7,648 bases of DNA. Source: a bacterium (GTDB taxonomy: Bacteria; Babelota; Babeliae; Babelales; RVW-14). The stretch spans positions 1 through 7,648 of the forward strand of contig JAUIHA010000032.1 of NCBI GenBank assembly GCA_030432505.1. The letters run 5' to 3'. The translations under genes and the position numbers were made by a program. Below, one piece after another: positions 1 through 6,459 of the stretch (positions are counted from its first letter, which is position 1; each line of letters begins with the position of its first letter). A model generated the notes under the pieces. That model was not told the origin of the DNA. It ran no database searches and was given only the letters and a program-made list of their open reading frames with translations.

Positions 1-584
1 TGCATATCATGACTCGTCAGTGCAATGGTGATACCTTGCCTACACAGTTTTTGCAAGAGCAGCAACAACTCAGCGGTACTTTGTGGGTCAAGCGCTGATG
101 TTGGTTCATCAAGCAGGAGCACTTGTGGTTCAAGGCATAGTGCCCGTGCAATGGCAACGCGTTGTTGTTGTCCTCCTGAAAGTTGAGAGGTTTTTTTGTG
201 TGCATGCTCGGCAAGCCCAACTTGTTGTAACCAGTGTAACGCTTTAGTTTCTGCTTCATCGCTAAACATCTTCTCCGTTATCATGAGCGGATGTGCACAA
301 TTCTGCAAAACACTTAAATGTGGAAACAAGTGAAATTGCTGAAAGACAAAACCAACAGACTCAGCCCGTTTTTTAGGGCTGAGTGTTTTTAATTCATTGT
401 CATCAACAAGAATGCTTCCTGTGTAGTTGCTTTCTAGGTTCGCAAGGCAGCGTAAGAGCGTTGTTTTGCCCGCGCCACTTTTTCCTAAAAAACTTGTGAT
501 GCGTTGTGGTTCAAGCTTCAACGAAATATCATTAAGAATGCGTTGCTTCCCAAAATTAAATGAAAGGTTTTTAGTGACGATCAT
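1..584 (-). CDS. Polar amino-acid ABC transporter, ATP-binding protein (C-terminus outside window)
   Basis: Cytoplasmic ATPase that powers uptake by the importer encoded just upstream. I translated 194 residues from the ATG at 584. Visible motifs are Walker A GKSGAGKTT (residues 34-42), Q-loop VFQQFHLFPHL (about 80-90), signature LSGGQQQR (135-142), Walker B LLLDEP with the catalytic Glu (156-161), D-loop SALD (163-166) and switch His in TSHD (His192). The order and the FPHLSV Q-loop context are typical of the GlnQ/HisP/ArtP class. Family members are about 240 residues, so roughly 45 residues lie off the left edge. The start is supported by AAAGGAG a few nt upstream and by overlap with the permease gene end (571-584, 14 nt), which implies translational coupling. 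Walker A has Lys where GPSG is more usual, a tolerated position. The exact amino acid carried cannot be read from this subunit. Confidence 0.95.
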   Translation of the reverse strand, partial: MIVTKNLSFNFGKQRILNDISLKLEPQRITSFLGKSGAGKTTLLRCLANLESNYTGSILVDDNELKTLSPKKRAESVGFVFQQFHLFPHLSVLQNCAHPLMITEKMFSDEAETKALHWLQQVGLAEHAHKKTSQLSGGQQQRVAIARALCLEPQVLLLDEPTSALDPQSTAELLLLLQKLCRQGITIALTSHDM

Positions 585-1242
585 AACAAAGTCTCCTTTC
601 AACAATCTTAGAAAGTACATAGATGCTTGTTGTAATACTCAAATATAGGAGTGCTATCGTAAAATAAATAGTGAGCGCATTCATTTCTCGAGCAATAATA
701 TTTGCACCAACTTTTGTAAGTTCAAGAGTGCCTATTTGAGAAATAATTGAGGTACTCAGCACTACAGAAATCAATTCGTTTGAAAGTGCTGGTGTAACAA
801 TGGCAAGGACTTGTGGCAAAATGATGTGTCGTATCATTTGGTACCGTGAGTACCCAAGCACATATGCAGCTTCCCACTGTCCATGCGGAATCGCATTAAC
901 ACCAGAACGAATTATTTCTGCAACATATCCGGTTGAACACATTCCCAGTGCAATAGTTCCTGCAGCAAAGGGTGACAAGTTTACCCCAAGCAAATCAGGT
1001 AAAACAAAATACACAATGAGAAGTTGTACAAAAAATGGAATGCCTCGAGCACAAAATGCATACAAATCAAATAGGTGTGCAACCCCAGGAACTCTAAGCT
1101 GCCTGCTTGATGCAACGCCAATGAGTGTTCCGAATATCAGGCCTATTGCAATGGAATAAAATGCAAGTTGTACGCTTGCAACCATACCTCGAGCAAGTAG
1201 TGGCCATGATTGTATAATTAAATCAAATGATACGGTATTCAT
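571..1242 (-). CDS. Polar amino-acid ABC transporter, permease (HisM/GlnP family)
   Basis: Inner-membrane channel subunit of the importer, 223 residues, normal for the His/Glu/Gln/Arg/opine permease family. Hydrophobic segments lie at about 22-44, 68-88, 91-105, 140-165 and 190-212. Family landmarks are ARGIPFFVQLL (65-75, the usual RGTPLLVQL region), GYVAEIIRSGVNAI (105-118) and the EAA loop GQWEAAYVLGYS (121-132), which docks on the ATPase. The frame is open up to 1293, but I chose the ATG at 1242. It has GGGAG upstream, lies 4 nt after the binding-protein stop, and gives the usual N-terminus MNTVSFDLI followed by a first membrane helix. The longer version would add 17 non-family residues overlapping the binding-protein gene. 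The 3' end overlaps the ATPase start by 14 nt. Only one permease gene is visible, so the channel may be a homodimer. Confidence 0.95.
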   Translation of the reverse strand: MNTVSFDLIIQSWPLLARGMVASVQLAFYSIAIGLIFGTLIGVASSRQLRVPGVAHLFDLYAFCARGIPFFVQLLIVYFVLPDLLGVNLSPFAAGTIALGMCSTGYVAEIIRSGVNAIPHGQWEAAYVLGYSRYQMIRHIILPQVLAIVTPALSNELISVVLSTSIISQIGTLELTKVGANIIAREMNALTIYFTIALLYLSITTSIYVLSKIVERRLCYDRH

Positions 1243-1246
1243 ATGC

Positions 1247-2044
1247 TTATTCTCCCATATTCCATTTTTGTGCAAGACGTGCCATGGTGCCATTTTCTTT
1301 GAGTTGTTGTACTGCAGATTGAACTTGGGAAGTTAGCTCAGTAGCATTTTTTTGCAGAGCAATACCATTACCACGTTCGCTAAAATTGCCAATTGGGACA
1401 TTAACGATACGAAGCTCTGGAAATTTATTTGCAAAGCCAGCAATAGCCTCATCAAAGAGTGCTGCTTGAATTTTGCTAAATTGTAGATCCATGATGATAT
1501 CAGCATAACTATTCATTGATTTAAGCGTGATAAAATCAAATTGCTGTGCAAATTCTTCTTGCGTTGTTGCTGGTAATACGCCAATCGTGAAGTTGCGGTT
1601 AACAAGGTCTTGCATAGAAGAAATGTTTTCGGGAATTTCTTTCCAAAAAACAAGTGGATACGTTGTGATGCCTTCACCATGGTAATGTATCATGTTGAAT
1701 CGTTGTTCACGGCGAGCGGTAATACTTAGCCCGCACATCATCATATCAATGCGTCCTCGTTCAAGCGCAATAAAGAGTTCTCCTACACCCATATCCTCAA
1801 TGGCAATTTTTTTGCCAAGTAGGTTTCCTATTGCATGTGCAACATCAACATCAAAACCTTCGTATTCACCGCTGGCATTGATAGACATAAACGGTGGGTC
1901 TGCAGGCAGCATGCCAACAACAATGGTATCGCTCACTTTTTGTGCGGTGTTGTTTCCACAGCCAGCAAGCAGTAAAATTGCAACACCAAGAAGTGCGCTA
2001 AATGTTATCATTCGTATATATAAAACAGTTGAATTAATAGACAT
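1247..2044 (-). CDS. Amino-acid-binding lipoprotein of ABC transporter (SBP family 3)
   Basis: Extracytoplasmic substrate-binding protein, 265 residues, first gene of the importer operon. A lipoprotein signal peptide is visible: hydrophobic stretch 13-27 and lipobox LLAGC with Cys29 as the lipidated residue. The mature part shows family-3 landmarks: EGFDVDVAHAIGNLLG (62-77), GLSITARRE (105-113, where Arg112 aligns with the Arg that grips the ligand alpha-carboxylate), ALFDEAIA (195-202, where Asp198 aligns with the amino-group ligand) and GIALQKN with a C-terminal LKENGTMARLAQKW (248-261). The start is supported by AAAGGAC about 6 nt before the ATG at 2044. An internal Met12 would still leave a signal peptide but lacks such a site. 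The ligand region is divergent (TARR where TPER is common, and YHGEGI where a SxPY-type motif is expected), so His, Gln or Arg specificity is not assignable. Confidence 0.94.
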   Translation of the reverse strand: MSINSTVLYIRMITFSALLGVAILLLAGCGNNTAQKVSDTIVVGMLPADPPFMSINASGEYEGFDVDVAHAIGNLLGKKIAIEDMGVGELFIALERGRIDMMMCGLSITARREQRFNMIHYHGEGITTYPLVFWKEIPENISSMQDLVNRNFTIGVLPATTQEEFAQQFDFITLKSMNSYADIIMDLQFSKIQAALFDEAIAGFANKFPELRIVNVPIGNFSERGNGIALQKNATELTSQVQSAVQQLKENGTMARLAQKWNMGE

Positions 2045-2087
2045 AATTGTCCTTTCTAAAACATATATTTTTTTTTACATATTGAAC

Positions 2088-2103
2088 GGATCATTAATGA
2101 TCC
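2088..2103. promoter_or_regulatory. 16-bp perfect palindrome, candidate operator of the importer operon
   Basis: GGATCATTAATGATCC equals its own reverse complement. It lies 43 nt upstream of the binding-protein start, in the region where an operator or -35 element would be expected. No T-run follows on either strand, so it is not a standard terminator. A convincing -35/-10 pair could not be identified. A 9-nt A-run and TATA-rich DNA (2061-2084) separate it from the gene. A role as a binding site for a dimeric repressor or activator is inference. Confidence 0.35.
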
Positions 2104-2141
2104 TAGAGTTACCGAGAATAGTTTTTGAGGTAGCAATTGCG

Positions 2142-2268
2142 GATGTCATGCTGAACTCGATTCAGCATCCAAATGTGTTTCCTTATTTTCAAGGAGTTAT
2201 ATTTGGACCCTACTTGTCGGCCGTAGCAACGAAGGCGTAGGCTGAAAAGGCAAGTTCAGGGTGACATC
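2142..2268. repeat. MITE-like element with terminal inverted repeats
   Basis: The left end GATGTCATGCTGAACTCG (2142-2159) and the reverse complement of the right end (2251-2268), GATGTCACCCTGAACTTG, match at 15 of 18 positions, bounding about 127 bp. The left end also contains an 8-bp stem, ATGCTGAA / TTCAGCAT, around a 5-nt loop (2148-2168). The interior has no open frame with a plausible start and is more GC-rich (2215-2245) than its surroundings. TGCTGAA...TTCAGCA and TTCAGGGTGACA ends are typical of dispersed intergenic repeats in several bacterial phyla. No clear target-site duplication was found. It lies 97 bp upstream of the importer start. Multi-copy status cannot be shown from one window. 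Confidence 0.6.
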
Positions 2269-2714
2269 ATGAATATGCGTAACTCGCATTACAATCAGTG
2301 ACGTCGAATCATTAAACTTACGTTCAAAAAATAAATAAACGGAAAAGTTAGAGTTGGATCGAGACAACGGGCATAACCACCTATGAGTGATTACTTACCT
2401 GAAACCTCGCCCTGTTTAGAAAGGGACTTTGATTTAAGAAAGTATTCTACTTTAGGGAACGTCTTGGCATCTCTGTCATTGAAATGGACAGAACATGGAA
2501 TAACAAAAGGGAAAGAAATGGATTGTAGCATCATTACTGGCATACTCGATTCCATGATTTTTCCTTTCGATATAGTAAAATTAAACCTAAAATAAAACAT
2601 ACATTAAATTTAATACTAGTTGAAAGAATGGTTTTAGTCAAGAAAATATGGATTTTTTACCCTATTTCAGGGTATCATGTTTTGAAAAATTAGGTTTTTA
2701 TTTTAAGGAGTTTT
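2269..2714. other. Intergenic stretch without a convincing gene
   Basis: Two opposed reading frames of about 70 codons cover nearly the same bases: plus 2383-2595 and minus 2391-2600. Neither has a Shine-Dalgarno site, neither product resembles a family I know, and a stop lies directly upstream of the plus one at 2374-2376. A small inverted repeat, ATGCG-TAACT-CGCAT (2275-2289), abuts the MITE-like element. The last 60 bases belong to the leader of the exported-protein gene that follows. A decayed gene or second repeat element is possible but not demonstrated. Confidence 0.5.
2658..2674. promoter_or_regulatory. Short inverted repeat upstream of the 97-residue exported protein
   Basis: TACCCT and AGGGTA form a 6-bp stem around a 5-nt loop, 46 nt upstream of the ATG at 2721. 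On the plus strand it is preceded, not followed, by a T-run, so it is not a terminator for plus-strand transcription. It could be an operator or a leader hairpin. No convincing sigma-70 promoter pair was found beside it. Confidence 0.2.
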
Positions 2715-2720
2715 GTGGAT

Positions 2721-3014
2721 ATGAAAAAAATACTATTAAGTCTCTTTCTTGCTTTAAGCCTATCGTTGCTTCATCAGTCCTCTTCTTTACATGCGTATTC
2801 ACCAGACTTTGAAGGGGAAAGAAGATTTTCTTATAGAATTCGCAAAAGATTAGATGAAGTTAGTGATGGTTTACGTGATTTTCTTTTAGCCTTAAAATTC
2901 AAAATTGAGAGAAATCATGAGGCTTTAAAAAGGAGATATCTAAACAGTCTGAAGATTTCACATGAGGATATTCTTGAGGAAATACTTTATGGAGATTGTG
3001 AAGTAAGAAAATAA
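2721..3014 (+). CDS. Small exported protein of unknown function
   Basis: Not recognised as any known family. The 97-residue product starts with a classic secretory signal: MKK, a hydrophobic core LLSLFLALSLSLL (residues 5-17), then a polar stretch and a likely signal-peptidase I site LHA|YS after residue 25. The mature part is about 72 residues, highly charged and probably helical (35-90), with many Arg/Lys/Glu and one Cys (93). A strong AAGGAG (2705-2710) precedes it. Two starts are possible: GTG at 2715 (4 nt from the site, adding Met-Asp) or ATG at 2721 (10 nt). I favour the ATG because it gives the usual signal-peptide N-terminus. It is monocistronic and convergent with tRNA-Asp, 53 nt away. 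The protein is probably periplasmic or secreted. Confidence 0.75.
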   Translation: MKKILLSLFLALSLSLLHQSSSLHAYSPDFEGERRFSYRIRKRLDEVSDGLRDFLLALKFKIERNHEALKRRYLNSLKISHEDILEEILYGDCEVRK

Positions 3015-3067
3015 TGGGAGGTTGGATTTAAAAGAATCTGGGTTGCCATTCCTCGTTTGACGAAAAC

Positions 3068-3144
3068 TGGCGGGGCTGACGGGGTTCGAACCCGCGACCT
3101 TCTGCGTGACAGACGGACGCTCTGACCAGCTGAGCTACAGCCCC
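3068..3144 (-). tRNA. tRNA-Asp (anticodon GTC)
   Basis: Complete 77-nt cloverleaf on the minus strand. The acceptor stem GGGGCTG/CAGCCCC is perfect, with discriminator G and an encoded CCA (3070-3068). The D stem is GCTC/GAGC and the T arm is GCGGG-TTCGAAC-CCCGT. The anticodon loop is CTGTCAC, with anticodon GTC at 3110-3108. The anticodon stem TCCGT/GCAGA is imperfect: a central C-A mismatch (3115 with 3103) and a G-U wobble next to the loop (3113 with 3105). The gene stands alone, 62 nt downstream of the transketolase stop on the same strand, and could be read through from it. No clear promoter pair or terminator of its own was seen. Confidence 0.95.
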
Positions 3145-3206
3145 TGATTAATACCAGGTAGTGATATTGTGCCAGATCTAGTTATTTTTGCAAGAAAAAA
3201 GAGCAA

Positions 3207-5102
3207 TTAAATCATTAAAAGTACTTGATCAACAATACTTTGTGCATCAATTCCCGCATATTGCATCAATTCATCAGGTGTTCCTGAACGTGAAAGCGAG
3301 CTCACATAGAGGTTTTTCACGCGAATGCCATCATTAATCACTGCTCGTGCTATCGCTTCACCTATTCCTCCTTCAAGATAATGGTCTTCAACAGTTAGAA
3401 TGGTGTTATTAGATGCATTTGCGACTGTTTTAAGTGTTTTGGTATCAAGAGGCTTGATGCTGTATAAATCAATGACCGATACAGCGATGCCTTGATCTTT
3501 GAGGAGTTCATACGCCTGAAGGGCGTTATGTAGTGTAATTCCCGCCCCGACAAGACACAATTTATCATCTTTGCTTTGGCGCAGTACTTTACACCCACCA
3601 ACTTCGAAGTGTTCATCTTTGTCATAAAGCATTGGTGTTGTAGAGCGCGTTGTACGCATGTATGAAACGCCTTCATGATAGTTCGCCATGAGCTCAGTAA
3701 GTTTATAGGTTGAAACACCATCACTTGGGTATAAAACGATGGAGTCGGGGATAGCGCGCATCATACAAAGGTCTTCAAGCCCCATTTGTGATGGACCATC
3801 TTCACCAATGGAAACTCCAGCGTGTGATCCACACAAGCGGAGCGCATTGCGTCCGATGCTTGCCATGCGTATTTGATCATGTGCGCGAGTGAAGAATGCA
3901 GCAAAGGTGGCTGCAAATGGAATTTTTCCTCGTGCTTGTAGCCCTGTACTAACACCAATCATGTTTTGTTCTGCTACAAAACACTCAACAAAACGTTCTG
4001 GAAATTCTTGCTCAAAGATCTCAGAGAAGGTGGAATTTTTTACATCGCCATCAAGGGCAAAAATTTCTTTATTTGCTCTACCAAGTGCTGCAAGTGCATA
4101 ACCATATGCCTTACGGGTTGCTATCTTTTGGTTTTGATCAAAAACACTTGTATTAATATCGCTTGCAATATCAATTGAAATAGGACGATGCTTTTCTGGT
4201 TTTTCGTTATTGCCTTCAGGAAGTATTGGAATGTATGGTGATGCAGGCTTATAACGTGCGGCATCGCTAAATCTATTTTTTAAATGAGCAAGGGTTTCTT
4301 CAAGCTCATCGTCTTTAATTGGCTTACCATGGTAGTTATTTTTGTTTTCACGATCATCAAGGCCATACCCTTTGAATGTTTTTGCAATAAGTACGCATGG
4401 CTTGTCTTTAATCGTTTTTGTTTTCTCAAATGTTTCAACAATTTCTTCAACGTTGTGACCATCAATGACAAAAGCTTGCCAGCCAAACGCTTCAAACTTG
4501 CGTGCATATTTTTCAACTTCATGGTCATGCATAACCGCTTGTGATTGTCCAAGGCGGTTTGCATCAACAATGCCTACAACGCTATCAAGCTTATTATGAG
4601 AAATGAGTTCTGCTGCTTCCCAGATAGAACCCTCTGCAATTTCGGCATCACCCATCATAACGTAGGTGCGGCAGTTGAGCTTTTCATGCTTTGCACTGAG
4701 TGCCATGCCGGCGGCTACTGCAAGGCCTTGTCCAAGCGATCCTGTTGCTGCTTCATTATGGACAAAGCGAGGAGTAGGGTGTCCTTCAAGGACGGAATCA
4801 AATTTACGTAGCGACATTAACTCTTCGTCTGAGATAACACCAAGGTGCTTATATGCAGCGTATACCATTGGGATAGCGTGCCCTTTAGAAAGGATGAAGC
4901 GATCGTTATTGGATGCCTTAGGGTTTTTAAGGTCATGTTTAAGGGTATGGAAAAAAAGAACAGAAATAATGTCCGCTGCTGACAAGCACGAAGTTGGATG
5001 TCCGGATTTACTTGCTGTTGTTGCTCGTATTGAATCTATTCTGATGTTAAGTGCTTGATGCTTTAAAAGATTAAGGGTATCTGCTGATAACTTCTTTTCC
5101 AT
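3207..5102 (-). CDS. tkt: Transketolase (animal-like, single chain)
   Basis: Thiamine-diphosphate enzyme of the non-oxidative pentose phosphate pathway. It transfers two-carbon units between ketose and aldose phosphates, linking glycolytic sugars to ribose-5-phosphate and erythrose-4-phosphate. The 631 residues are full length. Visible motifs are SGHPTSC (His35), SKGHA (His75), GSLGQG (121-126), the cofactor motif GDAE...DAN (151-154 and 180-182), HGK (His258), the pyrimidine domain with AEQN (catalytic Glu378), TFAAFFTRAHDQIRMA (399-414), GSHAGVSIGEDGPSQM (425-440), and a C-terminal domain with ILTVEDHYLEGGIGEA (568-583). Many stretches match animal transketolase as I remember it, more closely than the longer (about 660-residue) E. 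coli type. The third residue of the usual GDG motif is Ala. The start has AAAAGGA 5 nt upstream. The gene begins 10 nt after the Nudix stop, so the two are probably co-translated. Confidence 0.97.
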   Translation of the reverse strand: MEKKLSADTLNLLKHQALNIRIDSIRATTASKSGHPTSCLSAADIISVLFFHTLKHDLKNPKASNNDRFILSKGHAIPMVYAAYKHLGVISDEELMSLRKFDSVLEGHPTPRFVHNEAATGSLGQGLAVAAGMALSAKHEKLNCRTYVMMGDAEIAEGSIWEAAELISHNKLDSVVGIVDANRLGQSQAVMHDHEVEKYARKFEAFGWQAFVIDGHNVEEIVETFEKTKTIKDKPCVLIAKTFKGYGLDDRENKNNYHGKPIKDDELEETLAHLKNRFSDAARYKPASPYIPILPEGNNEKPEKHRPISIDIASDINTSVFDQNQKIATRKAYGYALAALGRANKEIFALDGDVKNSTFSEIFEQEFPERFVECFVAEQNMIGVSTGLQARGKIPFAATFAAFFTRAHDQIRMASIGRNALRLCGSHAGVSIGEDGPSQMGLEDLCMMRAIPDSIVLYPSDGVSTYKLTELMANYHEGVSYMRTTRSTTPMLYDKDEHFEVGGCKVLRQSKDDKLCLVGAGITLHNALQAYELLKDQGIAVSVIDLYSIKPLDTKTLKTVANASNNTILTVEDHYLEGGIGEAIARAVINDGIRVKNLYVSSLSRSGTPDELMQYAGIDAQSIVDQVLLMI

Positions 5103-5112
5103 GGCATTCCTT

Positions 5113-5742
5113 TTATGATAAGGTAATTAAATGATCAAAAACCAGCTGTGTCCATGATTCCATATTGTTGTAATACTCATTGCATTCTTCAAGAGTAAAC
5201 AAGTGTCCTTGCTTTAATTCTGAACGAATTTGTATCATATCAGAATTTCCTTTAAGTAAGAATACAAAGCCGGTATGAACTTTTCCAACATCATTGCTTT
5301 CGTCGTTAATGATGCCAAGAGGGTGTATGGAGTAGGTTCCCTGAAATGCTATTTCTTCATCAAATTCTCGCGCAGCCCAACTCATCATGTCTGAGTCTTT
5401 AATGTCTTCTTCACGAATATGCCCACCAATTCCTAGAGAGAATTTATTTTTTAGGCGTTGTTCGCTTGCGCTTCCCTTACGTTGCATTAAGAAGTATTTG
5501 TTTTGATAGCTGAAAATAAGGTAAGGAATAATTTGTTTGTAGGTAGGGTTGGTTTCCATTTCTGAGCGCCATTGAAACTGTCTGTGTGTTTCAATGAGTT
5601 TGATATACTCTTCAAAATTAGTTAGCGGATAAAATCCTGAAATTCCTTCACCTTCAAAAAGGTTTTTACGAGGGACAACGAGAATCTTTTCATCCTTTTT
5701 AAGGCTGGTAACCTTTTGTTGTTCTGTTGCTTTTTGATTCAT
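5113..5742 (-). CDS. Nudix-family hydrolase (MutT-like predicted phosphoesterase)
   Basis: Predicted cytoplasmic, metal-dependent hydrolase of a nucleoside-diphosphate-linked substrate, 209 residues. An N-terminal part (about 15-70), including EKILVVPRKNLFEGEGISGFY, precedes the Nudix fold. The Nudix box reads Gly106, Glu112, then REFDEEI with Arg125, Glu126, Glu129 and Glu130. All core catalytic and metal-binding positions are present, but 12 residues separate Glu112 from Arg125 where the classical GX5EX7REUXEEXGU box has 7. The final Gly-hydrophobic pair of the box is also lost (EEIAF). The arrangement resembles a group of bacterial MutT-like proteins annotated only as predicted phosphoesterases; substrate unknown. 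The start has AAGGA 5 nt before the ATG. It is the first gene of a two-gene unit with tkt and is divergent from the exported protein at 5838. No strong minus-strand promoter was recognised in the 95-nt gap. Confidence 0.88.
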   Translation of the reverse strand: MNQKATEQQKVTSLKKDEKILVVPRKNLFEGEGISGFYPLTNFEEYIKLIETHRQFQWRSEMETNPTYKQIIPYLIFSYQNKYFLMQRKGSASEQRLKNKFSLGIGGHIREEDIKDSDMMSWAAREFDEEIAFQGTYSIHPLGIINDESNDVGKVHTGFVFLLKGNSDMIQIRSELKQGHLFTLEECNEYYNNMESWTQLVFDHLITLS

Positions 5743-5774
5743 ACATATCCTTGCTATTAGGTTTCTGATATTCT

Positions 5775-5803
5775 TTGAACGTTAAGAGTAAGCATATTTT
5801 AAA
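5775..5803 (+). promoter_or_regulatory. Candidate sigma-70 promoter of the exported protein gene
   Basis: TTGAAC (5775-5780), a 17-bp spacer and TTTAAA (5798-5803) match the -35 and -10 consensus at 4 of 6 positions each. Transcription would begin near 5810, leaving a leader of about 28 nt before the ATG at 5838. This argues against the in-frame TTG at 5775 and ATG at 5805 as starts. Prediction by eye only. Confidence 0.35.
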
Positions 5804-5837
5804 AATGTTGCAAAGGTACATTGCTTTGGGGATCGAC

Positions 5838-6455
5838 ATGAATTATAAAAAAATTATTTTAATTATTGTTGGCATATTTTTTATAGGAACAAAAGCGTGC
5901 GAAGCGTATATTTCTGGGGTCTCATTATTTGTTAATGACTATAACCAGCAACTTTTATTGTTAAGGCTTAATGATGAAGAGCCACCATTTGGTAGAGAAG
6001 AAAATGCAAAAATATTAAAGTTAGTTACCGGTGGAGCTTTAAAAAAAGGAAATGTTACGCTTCTCAAGCCCGAATACACTGACTATGAATTGCGTACTAC
6101 TAAATATGCGATGGATTATATCCATGGTCACTCTAAACCATATTGGGAACGCTTATCTATAGTATGGATTTTACGTTTTTATGGTTATATTCGTGCTGTA
6201 AAATTTAGGAATAACAATCCAACAGAGCGTAGTAAAAAGGATGAAGTTGTTGAGACAATCAATGAGGGAGTCTTTTTTCAAGCATCTGAGAAAAAAGAGA
6301 AGTGTATTGGCTTTATATATGATGAATTTGCGGCAGATTTTGATGCCAAATGCAAAAAATTTGGTTGGGTACTCAGAAATATAACTATTATGATTTCAAA
6401 AAATGGTAGTGGGATTGCAGCGGTAAAAGCTTTTATCACTAATTTTTTTGGGTAG
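5838..6455 (+). CDS. Exported protein of unknown function
   Basis: Not recognised. The 205-residue product begins with a signal peptide or anchor: MNYKK, a hydrophobic core IILIIVGIFFIG (6-17), then TKACEA|Y with a likely cleavage after residue 20 or 23. The Cys at 21 lacks a proper lipobox because Lys is at -2. The mature part contains a YISGVSLFVNDYNQQLLLLRL stretch, a mid-protein aromatic and hydrophobic patch (SIVWILRFYGYI, 107-118), an acidic and basic region (128-155), two further Cys (156, 172), and a C-terminal hydrophobic tail (192-204). The frame is open further upstream (TTG at 5775), but the ATG at 5838 fits the signal peptide, has GGGGAT nearby and lies after the candidate promoter. 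It is monocistronic, ending 4 nt before a strong hairpin. Possible roles in envelope or host interaction are speculation. Confidence 0.75.
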   Translation: MNYKKIILIIVGIFFIGTKACEAYISGVSLFVNDYNQQLLLLRLNDEEPPFGREENAKILKLVTGGALKKGNVTLLKPEYTDYELRTTKYAMDYIHGHSKPYWERLSIVWILRFYGYIRAVKFRNNNPTERSKKDEVVETINEGVFFQASEKKEKCIGFIYDEFAADFDAKCKKFGWVLRNITIMISKNGSGIAAVKAFITNFFG

Positions 6456-6459
6456 ATGT

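Noticed and set aside
800..1159. 119-codon plus-strand frame inside the permease gene
   Set aside because: It is antisense to a permease with clear family motifs, has Cys/Met-rich composition and no ribosome site.
571..1293. Longer permease start at 1293
   Set aside because: It would overlap the binding-protein end by 47 nt and add residues not found in the family. The ATG at 1242 has a ribosome site and sits 4 nt after the upstream stop.
2088..2103. The palindrome as a transcription terminator
   Set aside because: No T-run follows it on either strand, and only 6 of 16 bases are G or C.
1692..2240. 182-codon plus-strand frame across the binding-protein gene and the intergenic repeat
   Set aside because: Most of it is the antisense of the binding-protein coding sequence, and the rest reads through the MITE-like element. 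No family resemblance.
3068..3144. tRNA-Asp as an integration (att) site
   Set aside because: No repeat of the tRNA 3' end and no integrase is visible in the window.
4284..5058. Several plus-strand frames of 86-130 codons opposite the transketolase
   Set aside because: All lie antisense to a full-length transketolase with every motif in place.
5775..5837. Upstream TTG/ATG starts for the exported protein
   Set aside because: They would bury the signal peptide 11-21 residues inside the protein and overlap the candidate promoter.
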